DNA of 64,000 bases from Acinetobacter seifertii (GCF_000368065.1 NZ_KB851199.1:159083-223082), one strand, 5' to 3'; counted from the stretch's first letter, positions 1-10,047 are shown. Program-made: numbers and translations. Notes: generated from the letters alone by a model not told the origin.

Positions 1-513
1 ATCTAGACGGTCTAAAATATCAATATGACGTAAAGCTGACTCAAGCAGTGCCTGCCCTGTAGGCTCGCCATATTTTTTCTGTAAATCTTTTTCTAGAGAA
101 CCCGCATTCACACCAATACGCATAGAAATGCCGTGATGACGTGCAGCAGCAACAACTTCACGAACTTTCTGGTCTGAACCGATATTGCCCGGGTTAATAC
201 GCAAACAGTCTGCACCATAGTCTGCAACTGCCAAAGCAATTCTATGGTCAAAGTGAATATCAGCCACTAGTGGAACTGAAACACGTTTACGGATTGCACC
301 AAAAGCCTCAGCTGCTTCCATAGAAGGAACTGAAACACGCATAATATCTGCACCTGCGTCAACACAACGCTCAATCTGAGCCACTGTTGCATCGACATCG
401 CAAGTTTCGGTATTTGTCATACTTTGCACACTAATAGGTGCATCGCCACCGACATAGACCGAACCAACACGAATTTTACGTGTTGGTCGACGTTTAATTG
501 GGTTCTCTATCAT
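1..513 (-). CDS. ispG: 4-hydroxy-3-methylbut-2-enyl diphosphate synthase, C-terminus cut by window edge
   Basis: This is the first 171 codons of IspG (GcpE), the 4Fe-4S enzyme of the MEP isoprenoid pathway that converts MEcPP to HMBPP in the cytoplasm. The visible part reads as the N-terminal TIM-barrel, with the family stretches [30 protein letters not shown] and LRINPGNIG. The ATG lies at 511-513. The iron-sulfur cysteines belong to the C-terminal domain, which is beyond the window. The gene follows rodZ in the same direction with a 21-bp gap, so it is probably co-transcribed with pilF and rodZ. Confidence 0.95.
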   Translation of the reverse strand, partial: MIENPIKRRPTRKIRVGSVYVGGDAPISVQSMTNTETCDVDATVAQIERCVDAGADIMRVSVPSMEAAEAFGAIRKRVSVPLVADIHFDHRIALAVADYGADCLRINPGNIGSDQKVREVVAAARHHGISMRIGVNAGSLEKDLQKKYGEPTGQALLESALRHIDILDRLD

Positions 514-534
514 TGTATCGCTCAACTCATGGTA

Positions 535-1326
535 TTAGCGGGATAAACGGAATTCAGCTTTACCGTTTACCGTATATGGAGACAATGAAATCTGTTCTTG
601 GTTTAGACTTAATGACACAGCTGTTGCATCATCAAGACGAATCTGGAATGGAGACTCCCCATTTAAGGTTAAAGTCGATGCCTGACGACCTGTCGCTAAA
701 ACCTTACCTGTTGCATCTACAATATGAACAGAAGTTGGACGGTTAAAGTTTAACACCAATTGATCGCCTGCTGTTGCAGAGCCATTTCCTTTCATAGGTA
801 AAACTTCAACATTAGACTGATTTGCTTTTGGCACTTCAGTCTCACCTTTGTTTGAAGTCCATTTTTGAACGCCCATCACGATCAATGACACTACAGCAAT
901 AATCAAAATCGCAAGCAATGCACGCTTTAACCATTTTTTATTACGATCACTATTAGAACCCGGTAATTTACCCATGATTTTAATTGGTGAGTTGTTTAAA
1001 GCATGATTTGGCAAAAGGCCTGTATCATTTGCATAAATCTCATCAAAACGCTGAATAATTGCAGTTGCATCAGCATTTAAATATTTTGCATAAGAACGAT
1101 AATAACCTTTGATAAAAGTTGCTTCTGGCAAAGATTTATAATCGTCTTGCTCTAACGCACTTAGCGTTTTCAGCGGCATATTTAAGTCTGAAGATACTTG
1201 CTCTAATTCTTTTTTCTGAGAAACACGAATTTGACGTAAATACTCACCAGGACGTTGAATATTTCCTAAAGCAGAAGTCGGTAAGCTTGAGCCAGTTGGC
1301 TGCTGTGAATTAGGATTTATTTCCAT
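535..1326 (-). CDS. rodZ: RodZ-like cell-shape protein (HTH, one membrane span, DUF4115)
   Basis: RodZ is a bitopic inner-membrane protein that links MreB filaments to the elongasome and helps keep rod shape. The 263-residue product has a cytoplasmic XRE-like helix-turn-helix at about 26-90, a basic stretch followed by a single hydrophobic segment at about 136-153, and a periplasmic beta-rich C-terminal region of the DUF4115 type. The start ATG overlaps the end of pilF by 10 bases, which suggests translational coupling. The order pilF-rodZ-ispG is typical of gammaproteobacteria and supports the call. Confidence 0.9.
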   Translation of the reverse strand: MEINPNSQQPTGSSLPTSALGNIQRPGEYLRQIRVSQKKELEQVSSDLNMPLKTLSALEQDDYKSLPEATFIKGYYRSYAKYLNADATAIIQRFDEIYANDTGLLPNHALNNSPIKIMGKLPGSNSDRNKKWLKRALLAILIIAVVSLIVMGVQKWTSNKGETEVPKANQSNVEVLPMKGNGSATAGDQLVLNFNRPTSVHIVDATGKVLATGRQASTLTLNGESPFQIRLDDATAVSLSLNQEQISLSPYTVNGKAEFRLSR

Positions 1327-2117
1327 ACGGCCTCAGTACTATACTGTAATTGCAAATAACGTTGATATTCTGGACTTTCCGGGAATAAAGCACGTAATTG
1401 ATTTACTAAAACTTGCATTCCCATTTTATCCGCATTGGCTCGAGCCACTCTTAAACCAATCCAAAGTGCACGAGCACCCTGATTTTTCTGCCCCACTGTA
1501 CGAACATATTGCTCATACATTTGTGTAGCAGCCGGAATCTGCTGCTGCAAATAAAAAATTTCTGCTAACTCTAACATTGAAATGTAAGAGTCACGGTTAG
1601 CAAGGAGCGCTTGTTTGAATGTTTTTTCAGCACTCGCAATATCACCTAATTTTAAATAAATCCGCCCCAGATTTTCTAAGGCTTGGTAACGTTGGTCATA
1701 ACCTAATGTTGCACCAGCAATACGGAACTGCTCGACAGCATCATTATAACGTTCCATTTGGTACAAATACGTACCATAATTATTACGCGCCTGAGCATTA
1801 TCTGGCTCAGAAGAAATTGCACGTTTAAAATAATGTTCTGCTTTTTCTAAATTGGGTTTACTGCCTTCTTGTTGCAATAAAATACCCATCATCATATTTG
1901 CCGTTGCGTCACGACTCTCAATACTTAGAGCTTGGTCGAGGGAACGTTTTGCTGAGTCCAAGTCACCAGAACGAATGTATTCTGCAGCAAGCTGCGTACG
2001 CACCTTAACTGCTTTTTCCGGGTCCTTTTTTAGTGTTGGCGACGTCTGACAACCACTTGCCAGAAATGCAACTGCAACCCCCATACATAACATGATCTTT
2101 AACTTCGGAGTACTCAA
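1317..2117 (-). CDS. pilF: Type IV pilus assembly lipoprotein PilF/PilW (TPR)
   Basis: PilF (PilW) is an outer-membrane lipoprotein that acts as pilotin for PilQ secretin assembly in type IV pili, needed for twitching and natural transformation. The 266-residue protein starts with a lipoprotein signal peptide ending in LASGC (lipidated Cys23), followed by about six tetratricopeptide repeats between residues 38 and 240 (for example ARNNYGTYLYQMERYNDAVE). The start is a TTG preceded by GAGGGAAG. It lies between rlmN, 15 bp upstream, and rodZ, which it overlaps, so the three probably form one transcript. Confidence 0.9.
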   Translation of the reverse strand: MSTPKLKIMLCMGVAVAFLASGCQTSPTLKKDPEKAVKVRTQLAAEYIRSGDLDSAKRSLDQALSIESRDATANMMMGILLQQEGSKPNLEKAEHYFKRAISSEPDNAQARNNYGTYLYQMERYNDAVEQFRIAGATLGYDQRYQALENLGRIYLKLGDIASAEKTFKQALLANRDSYISMLELAEIFYLQQQIPAATQMYEQYVRTVGQKNQGARALWIGLRVARANADKMGMQVLVNQLRALFPESPEYQRYLQLQYSTEAVWK

Positions 2118-2132
2118 AGTCTTCCCTCAACT

Positions 2133-3365
2133 TTATCCTTGTGTACGTAAAATCTCTTGACGCTGTGTCACTTTTTTCTGCCACTGTTCAGCACGGCGGG
2201 TTCTATCAGCTACTTGACCCACTAACTGTCCACATGCAGCGTCAATATCATCACCACGTGTTTGACGAATCGTACACACAAATCCGGCATCAGACAAAGT
2301 TTTTTGGAACGAGATAATACGATTTCGACTTGAGCGACCATATGGCGCGTGCGGGAATGGGTTAAATGGAATCAAGTTAATTTTACTTGGTAAATTTTTT
2401 AATAATTTAATCATTTGCTGTGCATGTTCAGGCTGATCATTCACGCCTTCTAACATCACATATTCAATGGTCACATGTTTACGCGTACTTTCATTACCAT
2501 CTTTGGCAATATAGCGCTGACATGCTGCAATCAACTGAGCCAATGGATATTTTTTATTAATAGGCACAAGTTCATTACGCAACTCATCGTTTGGTGCATG
2601 TAAAGAAATTGCTAATGCAACATCAATATCTTGCGCAAGTTGGTCAATTTTCGGTACAACACCTGAAGTTGATAAGGTCACACGACGTTTTGACATACCA
2701 TAAGCAAAGTCATCAAGCATAATCTGCATTGAGCTTAATACGGCATCATAGTTGAGCAAAGGCTCACCCATACCCATCATCACGACATTGGTCACTGAAC
2801 GCTCACGGTCAGCAACAGGCACTTCTTCCATGTAAGAATAGTTTGCCATCCAGAGTTGCCCAATAATTTCATCTGGCGTTAAATCGCGTTGGAAACCTTG
2901 CTTACCTGTTGAACAAAATGAGCAGTCCAATGCACAGCCTACTTGTGATGAAATACACAAAGTTTTGCGTAAGCCTGTTTTATCTTCGGCAGGAATTAAT
3001 ACAGTTTCAACTAAAGAACCTGCACCCTCACCTACGCGAAACACCCATTTACGTGTGCCATCTTTTGAATAGTGACGATGCACAACCTCAGGAGCTTTAA
3101 TCTCACAAATTTGTTCAAGTTTTGCACGCAACTTTCCTGAAATATTCGTCATTTCAGCAAAATCAGTAACAAAGTACTGATGAATCCATTTCATGACCTG
3201 TCCGGCACGAAACTTTTTCTCACCAATATCTTCAAAGAATTTTTCTAATTGCGCGCGTGACATGCCGAGTAAATTCACTTTTTCGGCAGCAGGCGATGCT
3301 GGCGTGGACGAAGATTGCTGCTGTCCATCAAGATTTTCAGATGAAACGACCACTGCAGAACTCAT
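2133..3365 (-). CDS. rlmN: 23S rRNA (A2503-C2) / tRNA (A37-C2) methyltransferase RlmN
   Basis: RlmN is a radical-SAM enzyme that methylates C2 of A2503 in 23S rRNA and A37 in some tRNAs. The 410-residue protein carries the CxxxCxxC cluster motif CALDCSFC (Cys144, Cys148, Cys151) and the SAM-binding stretch MGMGEPLLN. The late conserved Cys used in the ping-pong mechanism is probably in [10 protein letters not shown] near residue 365. The N-terminus has a Ser/Pro/Gln-rich extension of about 28 residues before the usual family start. It heads the rlmN-pilF-rodZ-ispG row. Confidence 0.97.
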   Translation of the reverse strand: MSSAVVVSSENLDGQQQSSSTPASPAAEKVNLLGMSRAQLEKFFEDIGEKKFRAGQVMKWIHQYFVTDFAEMTNISGKLRAKLEQICEIKAPEVVHRHYSKDGTRKWVFRVGEGAGSLVETVLIPAEDKTGLRKTLCISSQVGCALDCSFCSTGKQGFQRDLTPDEIIGQLWMANYSYMEEVPVADRERSVTNVVMMGMGEPLLNYDAVLSSMQIMLDDFAYGMSKRRVTLSTSGVVPKIDQLAQDIDVALAISLHAPNDELRNELVPINKKYPLAQLIAACQRYIAKDGNESTRKHVTIEYVMLEGVNDQPEHAQQMIKLLKNLPSKINLIPFNPFPHAPYGRSSRNRIISFQKTLSDAGFVCTIRQTRGDDIDAACGQLVGQVADRTRRAEQWQKKVTQRQEILRTQG

Positions 3366-3435
3366 GTGTATTTACCTAAACCATGTCAAAAACAGAAGAT
3401 ATTGTTCAAGAATCAAACAATATGCTCTTGAGAGA

Positions 3436-3475
3436 ATAAAAAAACCAGATAAGTAGTATACCACTTATCTGGTTT
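3436..3475 (-). terminator. Intrinsic terminator of ndk
   Basis: A 13-bp stem (AAACCAGATAAGT paired with ACTTATCTGGTTT) with a 7-base loop lies just after the ndk stop. Read on the minus strand it is followed by a run of T residues. It separates ndk from rlmN. Confidence 0.85.
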
Positions 3476-3487
3476 GAATGCTTTCGA

Positions 3488-3919
3488 TTAACGAGTGCGT
3501 GGGCAGATCTCGTTGTCAGCAAAGAAGTAAGCAATTTCACGCTCTGCAGAAGCAACTGAGTCAGAACCGTGAGCAGCGTTTTCGTCGATGCTTACAGCGA
3601 AATCAGCACGGATAGTACCAGGAGCCGCTTCTTTAGGATTTGTAGCGCCTAAAATTTCACGGTGAGCAAGAACTGCGTTTTCGCCTTCAAGAACAGATAC
3701 TACAACTGGACCAGAAGTCATGAATGCAACTAAGTCACCAAAGAAACCGCGTTCTTTGTGCTCTGCATAGAAACCTTCAGCATCAGCTTGAGAAAGGTGT
3801 TTCATTTTAGTCGCAACAATTTTTAAACCCGCTTTTTCGAAACGAGCAAAAATTTCACCGATGTGGTTTTTAGACACAGCATCAGGCTTTACGATAGACA
3901 AAGTACGTTCAATAGCCAT
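3488..3919 (-). CDS. ndk: Nucleoside diphosphate kinase
   Basis: Ndk transfers the gamma phosphate between nucleoside tri- and diphosphates through a phospho-histidine. The 143-residue length matches the bacterial family. The active-site histidine is His117 in NAAHGSDS, and the nucleotide-binding residues lie in the N-terminal SIVKPDAV and the [13 protein letters not shown] stretch. The gene has its own terminator and a good Shine-Dalgarno (AGGAG) in front of the ATG, so it is probably monocistronic. Confidence 0.98.
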
Positions 3920-4032
3920 GAGTGGCTCCTTTATTTTAAGATTTAAACTTTAAAAAATTTGCAGCATTATACCGATGTCATAGGTAATAATCAGCTTTGA
4001 ATGTATAAAAGTTGCGATTTTTTCTACTGTTT

Positions 4033-4233
4033 TTAGCGAACTTCGTCTATCCAAGCCATTTGGATACCTTCTAACAATCCTTCGGTTGATTTATTTGGGT
4101 CATCACTGAAGTCTGGTAATGCACATACCCATGCATGTAAATCGGTAAAACGGATCCATTGCGGATCAACTTCTGGATGTGCTTCTGACAATTCAATGGC
4201 AATATCAATCGTATCTGTCCAACGTAAGCCCAT
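4033..4233 (-). CDS. iscX: Fe-S cluster assembly accessory protein IscX
   Basis: IscX (YfhJ) is a small acidic protein that binds IscS and modulates iron-sulfur cluster assembly. The 66-residue product matches the family in length and in pattern, with MGLRWTDTIDIAIELSEAHP at the N-terminus and a LHAWVCALPDF stretch in the middle. In enterobacteria iscX sits at the end of the isc operon. Here it stands alone between ndk and a PAP2 phosphatase, so it would need its own promoter or read-through. Confidence 0.9.
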   Translation of the reverse strand: MGLRWTDTIDIAIELSEAHPEVDPQWIRFTDLHAWVCALPDFSDDPNKSTEGLLEGIQMAWIDEVR

Positions 4234-4332
4234 AGCGGCTCCTATCTGTTTAATCTGCTAAATCACGAACTGCGTACTTTAGCAAATCCACAAACCTAAT
4301 CGATAGCTTAAGCTGATAAAAATTACTGTACG

Positions 4333-4884
4333 TTATAAAGCAATGTTTAATAATGGCGCTACAAATATAATGATGCTTGCCACTGATGCACCAATAAGTG
4401 CCCCCACAATCACATCACTTGGATAATGAAGTCCAAGCACCATACGAGACAAAGCAACAAGTACCATGAACGGTAACATAGCGGCTAGCAACACAGGTTG
4501 GATATACCCCAACACAATTGTCACCATCACTGCATGTAGCGTATGACCTGATGGAAAACTAAAGTGATCAAGTGGTCTTTCACCAAGCACAATCACTTGA
4601 TGGACTTGGTAAGGGCGTGGACGCGTCGTTTTATGTTTTAAGAATTTATAAATTGCCGTTCCTATCGAGCCACCAATTAACAAATAGATAATTTGCAAAC
4701 TATAGGTAATGCCATGAATTCCCCATACAATTGCTAGCATGAGGTACCAAAATGGCCCATCGCCCGCACGGCTAATAATTTTGAAGAATAAAGCCACACG
4801 TTGTGAGTGAGAAAAATGATTGAGATATAAACAGCCTCTCAAATCGAGATCGAGTATTTTTATTTTTGCATTCTTTAATTTCAT
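4333..4884 (-). CDS. PAP2-family membrane phosphatase
   Basis: This integral-membrane acid phosphatase carries all three motifs of the PAP2 family: Lys83-x6-Arg-Pro, PSGH (111-114) and SR-x5-H-x3-D (Ser146, Arg147, His153, Asp157). Such enzymes dephosphorylate lipid phosphates, for example phosphatidic acid, PGP or undecaprenyl diphosphate. The sequence alone does not show which. It has about five or six membrane spans. It starts 24 bp after the end of the IS-disrupted glycosyltransferase gene and was probably its operon partner, so the IS may also affect its expression. Confidence 0.85.
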   Translation of the reverse strand: MKLKNAKIKILDLDLRGCLYLNHFSHSQRVALFFKIISRAGDGPFWYLMLAIVWGIHGITYSLQIIYLLIGGSIGTAIYKFLKHKTTRPRPYQVHQVIVLGERPLDHFSFPSGHTLHAVMVTIVLGYIQPVLLAAMLPFMVLVALSRMVLGLHYPSDVIVGALIGASVASIIIFVAPLLNIAL

Positions 4885-4908
4885 GGTCGTTCTCCTATTT
4901 TAGGATAC

Positions 4909-5337
4909 TTAGGTGAAGTCCACCGAGGATTCCTTCACTACCTGATAAAATGCCTGTTCTAATTGCTGTACCGGAAGTTGCCAACCGCTTTGCTGTACTT
5001 TACGACAGGCTTGTATGCCCATTTCTCTAAGTTGTTGTACTGAAGGGAGTTGATAAATTTGTTGTATAAAATGGTCTTTCTGTCCAAGTGGACTTAACCA
5101 GCCACTTACGTTATGGACTAAATATTGATGTGCACATGCATAATCATACGCGATAACTGGCAAACCGCTTGCCATTGCCTCTAAAACTACGTTACCAAAC
5201 GTTTCAACTTGACTCGCAAACACAAATACGTCTGCGCTTGCATAGGCAGTCGCCAACTCATGTCCACGCAAACTACCAGTAAAAACAACATTTCTCACTT
5301 CTGGCAGTGCTTTTAGTCGAGCAAGATCTGGGCCATC
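4909..5337 (-). pseudogene. Glycosyltransferase, C-terminal fragment (gene split by IS256-family element)
   Basis: This is the C-terminal third of a GT-B glycosyltransferase. It carries the family EX7E signature in [21 protein letters not shown], which belongs to the nucleotide-sugar-binding domain. The natural reading frame runs back into the left target duplication at 5330-5337 and is then broken by the insertion. An internal ATG at 5298 opens a 129-residue frame, but that would lack the acceptor-binding half and is unlikely to be active. Joining this part to the fragment at 6656-7551 and counting one target copy gives exactly 439 codons in one frame. Confidence 0.9.
5330..5337. repeat. Left target-site duplication of the IS element
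   Basis: The 8 bases GGGCCATC directly precede the left inverted repeat and recur directly after the right one (6656-6663). This is the duplication expected of IS256-family transposition. Confidence 0.93.
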
Positions 5338-6655
5338 GGGACTGTTCTAAATTTTGTGTAAGTACTTAATTTTCATTTATCCTTCAGAGGATAATTACAA
5401 AAGGTACTTCACATGGATGAAGCAACAATCAAAAGTATGGCTGCCGAATTGGCTAAAGGTCTAAAAACACCAGAAGACTTAAACCAAATGACAGCAGTCT
5501 TTAAAAAATTCATGATTGAAACTGCACTCAATACTGAACTTTCAGACCATCTCGGTTATGAAAAGCATCAGCCCAAGAAAGGCTCAAATAGCCGTAATGG
5601 GTTTAGTTCTAAAACCATTACAACTCAAGATGGACAACTGGCTTTAGATATTCCCCGTGATCGAGAAGGTTCATTTGAGCCACAAATTATCAAAAAGCAC
5701 CAAACACGCATCACCAGTATGGATGACCAAATCCTCTCACTGTATGCAAAAGGAATGACTAATAGGGAAATTGTAGCCTTCTTCAAAGAAATGTACGATG
5801 CCGATGTGTCAGCATCTCTCATCAGCAAAGTTACCGATGCTGTGATTGAGCAAGTGACTGAGTGGCAAAATAGAGCCTTAGATAGCCTTTATCCTGTTGT
5901 CTATCTTGACTGTATTGTTGTCAAAGTCCGTCAGCACTCCAATGTGATTAACAAGTCCGTATACCTTGCTTTAGGCATCAATATGGATGGGCAAAAAGAA
6001 TTACTGGGTATGTGGATTGCTCAGACAGAAGGTGCCAAATTCTGGCTGTCAGTCATGACAGAGCTAAAAAATCGAGGAGTACAGGACATTCTTGTTGCCT
6101 GTGTAGATGGATTAAAAGGCTTCCCTGACGCGATAGCCTCTGTTTACCCTCATACTGATATTCAACTGTGTATCGTGCATGTTGTACGCAATAGCCTGAG
6201 ATTTGTAAGCTGGAAAGACTACAAAGCTGTTACGTCGGGTCTGAAAGCGATTTATCAGGCAAGTACAGAGGAAAATGCTTTAAAATCCCTAGACATCTTC
6301 TGTGATCAATGGAATCACCAGTATCCCAAAATTGGAGAATCCTGGCGGGCCAATTGGGAAAATATCCGAACGATCTTTAGCTATCCAGCCGAAATACGTC
6401 ATGCAATTTATACAACAAATGCGATTGAGTCGTTGAATAGCGTAATACGCCATTCAACGAAGAAAAGGAAAATCTTTTCATCTGATGACTCAGTAAAGAA
6501 GGTCATTTACTTAGCAACATCAAATGCTGCGAAGAAATGGACGATGCCAATTCAAAATTGGCGTTTAGCAATGAATTGGTTTACGATTCAGTTCGATGAT
6601 CGATTAAAAGATCATTTATAAAAAATGGAACTTACACAAAATAATTTACAGGCTC
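5338..6655 (+). mobile_element. IS256-family insertion sequence, 1318 bp, complete
   Basis: The element is bounded by imperfect 25-bp terminal inverted repeats: 5338-5362, beginning GGGACTGTTC, and 6631-6655, ending TTTACAGGCTC. They match at 18 of 25 positions, with the inner 12 bases identical. It has an 8-bp target duplication on both sides and a single full-length transposase gene. Size and protein resemble the Acinetobacter element I know as ISAba26, but I could not compare it to a database. Its insertion splits a glycosyltransferase gene, and its transposase reads opposite to that gene. Confidence 0.93.
5413..6621 (+). CDS. IS256-family transposase
   Basis: This 402-residue DDE transposase matches the mutator/IS256 family in length and motifs. 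The catalytic triad is Asp166 (PVVYLDCIVVK), Asp232 (VACVDGLKGFPDAI) and Glu339 (TTNAIESLNS), with the conserved CIVHVVRNS stretch after the second Asp. The N-terminal part holds the DNA-binding region. It fills nearly the whole element, with 75 bp on the left and 34 bp on the right. No frameshift or stop is seen, so the enzyme is probably active. Confidence 0.97.
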   Translation: MDEATIKSMAAELAKGLKTPEDLNQMTAVFKKFMIETALNTELSDHLGYEKHQPKKGSNSRNGFSSKTITTQDGQLALDIPRDREGSFEPQIIKKHQTRITSMDDQILSLYAKGMTNREIVAFFKEMYDADVSASLISKVTDAVIEQVTEWQNRALDSLYPVVYLDCIVVKVRQHSNVINKSVYLALGINMDGQKELLGMWIAQTEGAKFWLSVMTELKNRGVQDILVACVDGLKGFPDAIASVYPHTDIQLCIVHVVRNSLRFVSWKDYKAVTSGLKAIYQASTEENALKSLDIFCDQWNHQYPKIGESWRANWENIRTIFSYPAEIRHAIYTTNAIESLNSVIRHSTKKRKIFSSDDSVKKVIYLATSNAAKKWTMPIQNWRLAMNWFTIQFDDRLKDHL

Positions 6656-6663
6656 GGGCCATC
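6656..6663. repeat. Right target-site duplication of the IS element
   Basis: A second copy of GGGCCATC follows the right inverted repeat directly and is identical to the copy at 5330-5337. Confidence 0.93.
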
Positions 6664-7551
6664 TCCTACTACCACCAATTTAGTTTTATGTTGCTGCATG
6701 TTTTGCATGGCTGCATAACTTTCAACAATCAATTGCACTTCTTTTTCTGGTGATAAACGCCCTACATACAGCATGACACGAGTATCGGCATCGACACCCC
6801 ATTGCTGACGTAAACTTTCTGAACGATGCTTGGGCGAAAAGCGCATGGTATCGACCCCTCGTCCAACCACAATAAGTGGGCAGGCAATACCAAAACCACG
6901 TAAGGCTTCCTCTGTATCTTTACTCGGCACACAGGTCACTTGAGTATTGTTATGAAACCAGCAAAGGTATTTTTGGATTGGCTTAACCAAGAAAGCCAAA
7001 TCAAAGAATCGACTAAAATCTTGAAATGGTGAATGAAAGCCACTAGAAACTGGAATCGATTTTGCTTTTGCTGCCTGCATCGCTGTTAAGCCTAATGGCC
7101 CTTCAGTCACAATGTGCACGACATCTGGTGCAAATTTTTCAAATGCTTTAGATACTTTTAAATATTGTGGCCAGCCGAACTGCAAAGTCGGATATTTTGG
7201 TATAGCCTGTGACATCACCAGACACTCTTGCTCTGGTAAAAAGTCATAGCATTTTGCTTTTTGTTCTGGTCGAACAAGTAAAATTTTATGCCCTTGTTTT
7301 TGAAGACCTTGGCATAACTGCAATAACGAGAGTGCTACACCATTAATCTCTGGTGGCCATGTCTCTGTGACAATCGCAATTTTTAAGCGTGGACGAACCA
7401 ACTCATGGAGTTGGTGCAATTCCTGAGTATTAGACAACTGCTGTTTTTGTTTAAAATAGAATTGGAAGCTTTCAGGGAGTTGCTGTTGTTTTAATAGTGC
7501 TGTCGCGAATGAGCCTTGCATAGCGCCATCCATCAATGTATTTATTTTCAT
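6656..7551 (-). pseudogene. Glycosyltransferase, N-terminal fragment (gene split by IS256-family element)
   Basis: This is the first 298 codons of a GT-B glycosyltransferase of the family-4 type: the N-terminal domain with AIVTETWPPEINGVALSLLQL and the start of the C-terminal domain with YVGRLSPEKEVQLIVES. After the codons for VVVGDGP the frame runs into the IS end and stops within a few residues. The substrate is unknown. Similar proteins are annotated as mannosyltransferases acting on lipids. Together with the PAP2 phosphatase downstream, it suggests a lost glycolipid-modifying step. Confidence 0.9.
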
Positions 7552-7621
7552 GCTTAAAGATTAAGCAACTTTCTTGACACTTTGATGATAAATGCATGAC
7601 AGTTTACTGACATAAAAAATT

Positions 7622-7654
7622 AAAAAAGCACGCTGAGAACAGCATGCTTTTTTA
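7622..7654 (-). terminator. Intrinsic terminator of prc
   Basis: The inverted repeat pairs AAAAAAGCATGCTG with CAGCGTGCTTTTTT on the minus strand, with a T run, directly after the prc stop codon. Confidence 0.8.
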
Positions 7655-7671
7655 TAAACAATCAATAGAAC

Positions 7672-9855
7672 TTAACGGTTCTGTAGTTTTGCATAATCCA
7701 TAAGTACATTTGCCGCTTCAGTCACGAACGTTTCTTCTTCTGGCAATGCAGGACGTTGATTAGCTTTCATTTTGGCACGAGATTCAGCTAGAGCATCTAA
7801 AGAAGCTTGGTAGCTTTCCCAATTTACAAAAGGTTTTTGACCTGTTGCTGCCCGACGTTCATTTTCAGCATCTAAAGTTTGCTTTTCTAAACCAAGAAGC
7901 TCAGCACGGCGCTTATCAATATCAAGTACAACCTGCTTTTGGTCACTTGTAACCTTCGCAATAGCCGTACGTTTATTTAAATATTTAAACTGTGGGTCAA
8001 CGGCTACACGCTGTTCTGAAAGTTGAGATAACTTCGCAACATATGGCTGAACAGAACCTTCACGTTTAAATGGTGCAGTCGGAATGGTATCCCACTTCAA
8101 CGCATTCTTCGATTTACGCTCACCAAACTCTTCGTTATAGATGTCGACAAGTTTAATATCTGGCACTACACCTTTGTTTTGCGTACTACCACCAGTAACA
8201 CGGTAGAATTTACGCTGAGTTAAGGTCGCTTGACCGTATGCCAAAGTATCAAGTTGAACTTGAGCTGTACCTTTACCTGTGGTTGTACTACCAATGATAA
8301 TGCCACGCTCATAGTCTTGAATTGCCGCAGAGTAAATCTCACTTGCAGACGCTGATGCTAAGTTCACCAATACAGCAAGTGGACCTGTATAGATTTGCTG
8401 TCCGCCATCGTTGTCTTCAAATACACTGACATTACCATTGCCGTCACGAATTTGCACAACTGGACCTGACTTAATTACCTGTCCAAGCATACGTGCAACT
8501 TCTTCTAATGAACCGCCTGGGTCATTACGTAAGTCAATAATAATACCTTCTACTTTCTTAGCTTTTAATGCCTCAAAAGCATTTGCAGTGTCTTCAGAAA
8601 CTGAACGATATTGCTGACCAGCTCGACGTGAACGATAGTCAAAATAGAACGATGGGATTTCAATGACACCTAATAAGTGCTTTTTACCGTCGCGTGTTAC
8701 TTCTACTGTACGTGAACGAACACCAGCATCTTCTTCTTGAATAACATCACGCACTAAAGTCACATTACGTGCCTGACTCATTGATGCACCCGCACCAAGA
8801 AGCTTAAGCGTTACTTTAGTGCCACGTTTACCACGAATAAGTCCAACAATTTCCGAACTTGACCAACCCACCACATCGATCATTTTACCGCCCTCTTGAG
8901 CGACTCCAACGATTCGATCTCCTGATTTCACTTGACCAGACTTACTTGCAGGACCACCTTCTACAATGGTTTCAATCTTGGTGTAATCTTCATTGCCACG
9001 CTCTGGACGAATCGATACCCCAATACCTTCAAGTTGTAAGGTCGTTTGGCGATTTAGTTCTATCGCATCAATTGGCGGATAATAATTACTGTGCGGATCA
9101 TAAGTCGCTAGCATTGCGTTTAATGTTTTATCTAAAACATCATCGCTTTTCACACGGCTAATTCTTTCAAGCTGACGTGTATAACGTTTAGTCAGAGTCT
9201 GAGCTGGTGTTAAATCTTCTGGGCCTGTTAAATCTTGACCATCAGCAAGTGATGGGTTTTCTTTAAGCGCCTTTTGTTTTGCTTGTTCCTCTTCACGGCT
9301 AATCGTCAAATTGATTAACTGTGATACCAGCATTTTACGCCAGTGATTTTGCTGCTCAGCCGTTGTTTTAAAATACGGCGCTTTTTCGCGATCTACTTCA
9401 ATATAGCTATTTGGCTGTTTTAAATTTTGTGGTTGTTTTAACTCAGCCAGCATGAACTCGTAAAATTGTTTTAAGCGTTCACGATATTGCTGGTGAATTG
9501 CAAACGGTCCAGTTAAATTCCCCGCTTTTAATGAAGCACCAAAATTTGAACCATAGAGTTTTTTATAATTTTGAACTTCAGCGTCTAAAAATAATGAGTG
9601 ATCTGGATCAAGACTGTCTAAGTACATATCGAGAATACGGTTAGATGTATTCGCATCTAGTCGCATATTTAAATAATGTTGGCGATCAACTAAAGTTGCC
9701 AGTTGACGAGCCACCAAGGCCTGCTCTTGCGTTGGCTGGATCGATTGAGAAACAGCAGCAGTATTAGTTGCTGCTCTTGCTTCGTTCATCGTATGAGAGA
9801 AGAATAAACCGCCAGTCGCGATTGCTACTGCACAAGCTATAGTTTGAAGTTTCAT
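7672..9855 (-). CDS. prc: Carboxy-terminal (tail-specific) processing protease Prc
   Basis: Prc is a periplasmic serine protease that trims or degrades proteins from their C-terminus, including peptidoglycan hydrolases. The 727-residue protein has a Sec signal peptide (about 1-28) and a long N-terminal helical domain. A PDZ domain at about 250-340 contains LEGIGVSI and GGPASKSGQVKSGDRI. The S41 peptidase domain has the nucleophile in NLASASASEIYSAA and the general-base lysine in GSTTTGKGTAQ. A C-terminal DUF3340-type tail follows. The length fits the long E. coli type (682) rather than short CtpA. Confidence 0.95.
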   Translation of the reverse strand: MKLQTIACAVAIATGGLFFSHTMNEARAATNTAAVSQSIQPTQEQALVARQLATLVDRQHYLNMRLDANTSNRILDMYLDSLDPDHSLFLDAEVQNYKKLYGSNFGASLKAGNLTGPFAIHQQYRERLKQFYEFMLAELKQPQNLKQPNSYIEVDREKAPYFKTTAEQQNHWRKMLVSQLINLTISREEEQAKQKALKENPSLADGQDLTGPEDLTPAQTLTKRYTRQLERISRVKSDDVLDKTLNAMLATYDPHSNYYPPIDAIELNRQTTLQLEGIGVSIRPERGNEDYTKIETIVEGGPASKSGQVKSGDRIVGVAQEGGKMIDVVGWSSSEIVGLIRGKRGTKVTLKLLGAGASMSQARNVTLVRDVIQEEDAGVRSRTVEVTRDGKKHLLGVIEIPSFYFDYRSRRAGQQYRSVSEDTANAFEALKAKKVEGIIIDLRNDPGGSLEEVARMLGQVIKSGPVVQIRDGNGNVSVFEDNDGGQQIYTGPLAVLVNLASASASEIYSAAIQDYERGIIIGSTTTGKGTAQVQLDTLAYGQATLTQRKFYRVTGGSTQNKGVVPDIKLVDIYNEEFGERKSKNALKWDTIPTAPFKREGSVQPYVAKLSQLSEQRVAVDPQFKYLNKRTAIAKVTSDQKQVVLDIDKRRAELLGLEKQTLDAENERRAATGQKPFVNWESYQASLDALAESRAKMKANQRPALPEEETFVTEAANVLMDYAKLQNR

Positions 9856-10047
9856 AAATTCTTAATACTTCCTTGGGTGTTCGTATCTTACACGCTCTGT
9901 TTTCGATATGAACTAAGCAGATTCAACATCTTAACCAACTAAATTGTTTATACCGTGTAGTTTTATCATATTCTGTACTGACAAAATGTAGCAAATCATT
10001 GCAAAATTCGCTTATTGTTTTTCAATCAAAATTCAAATGGAACCAAT

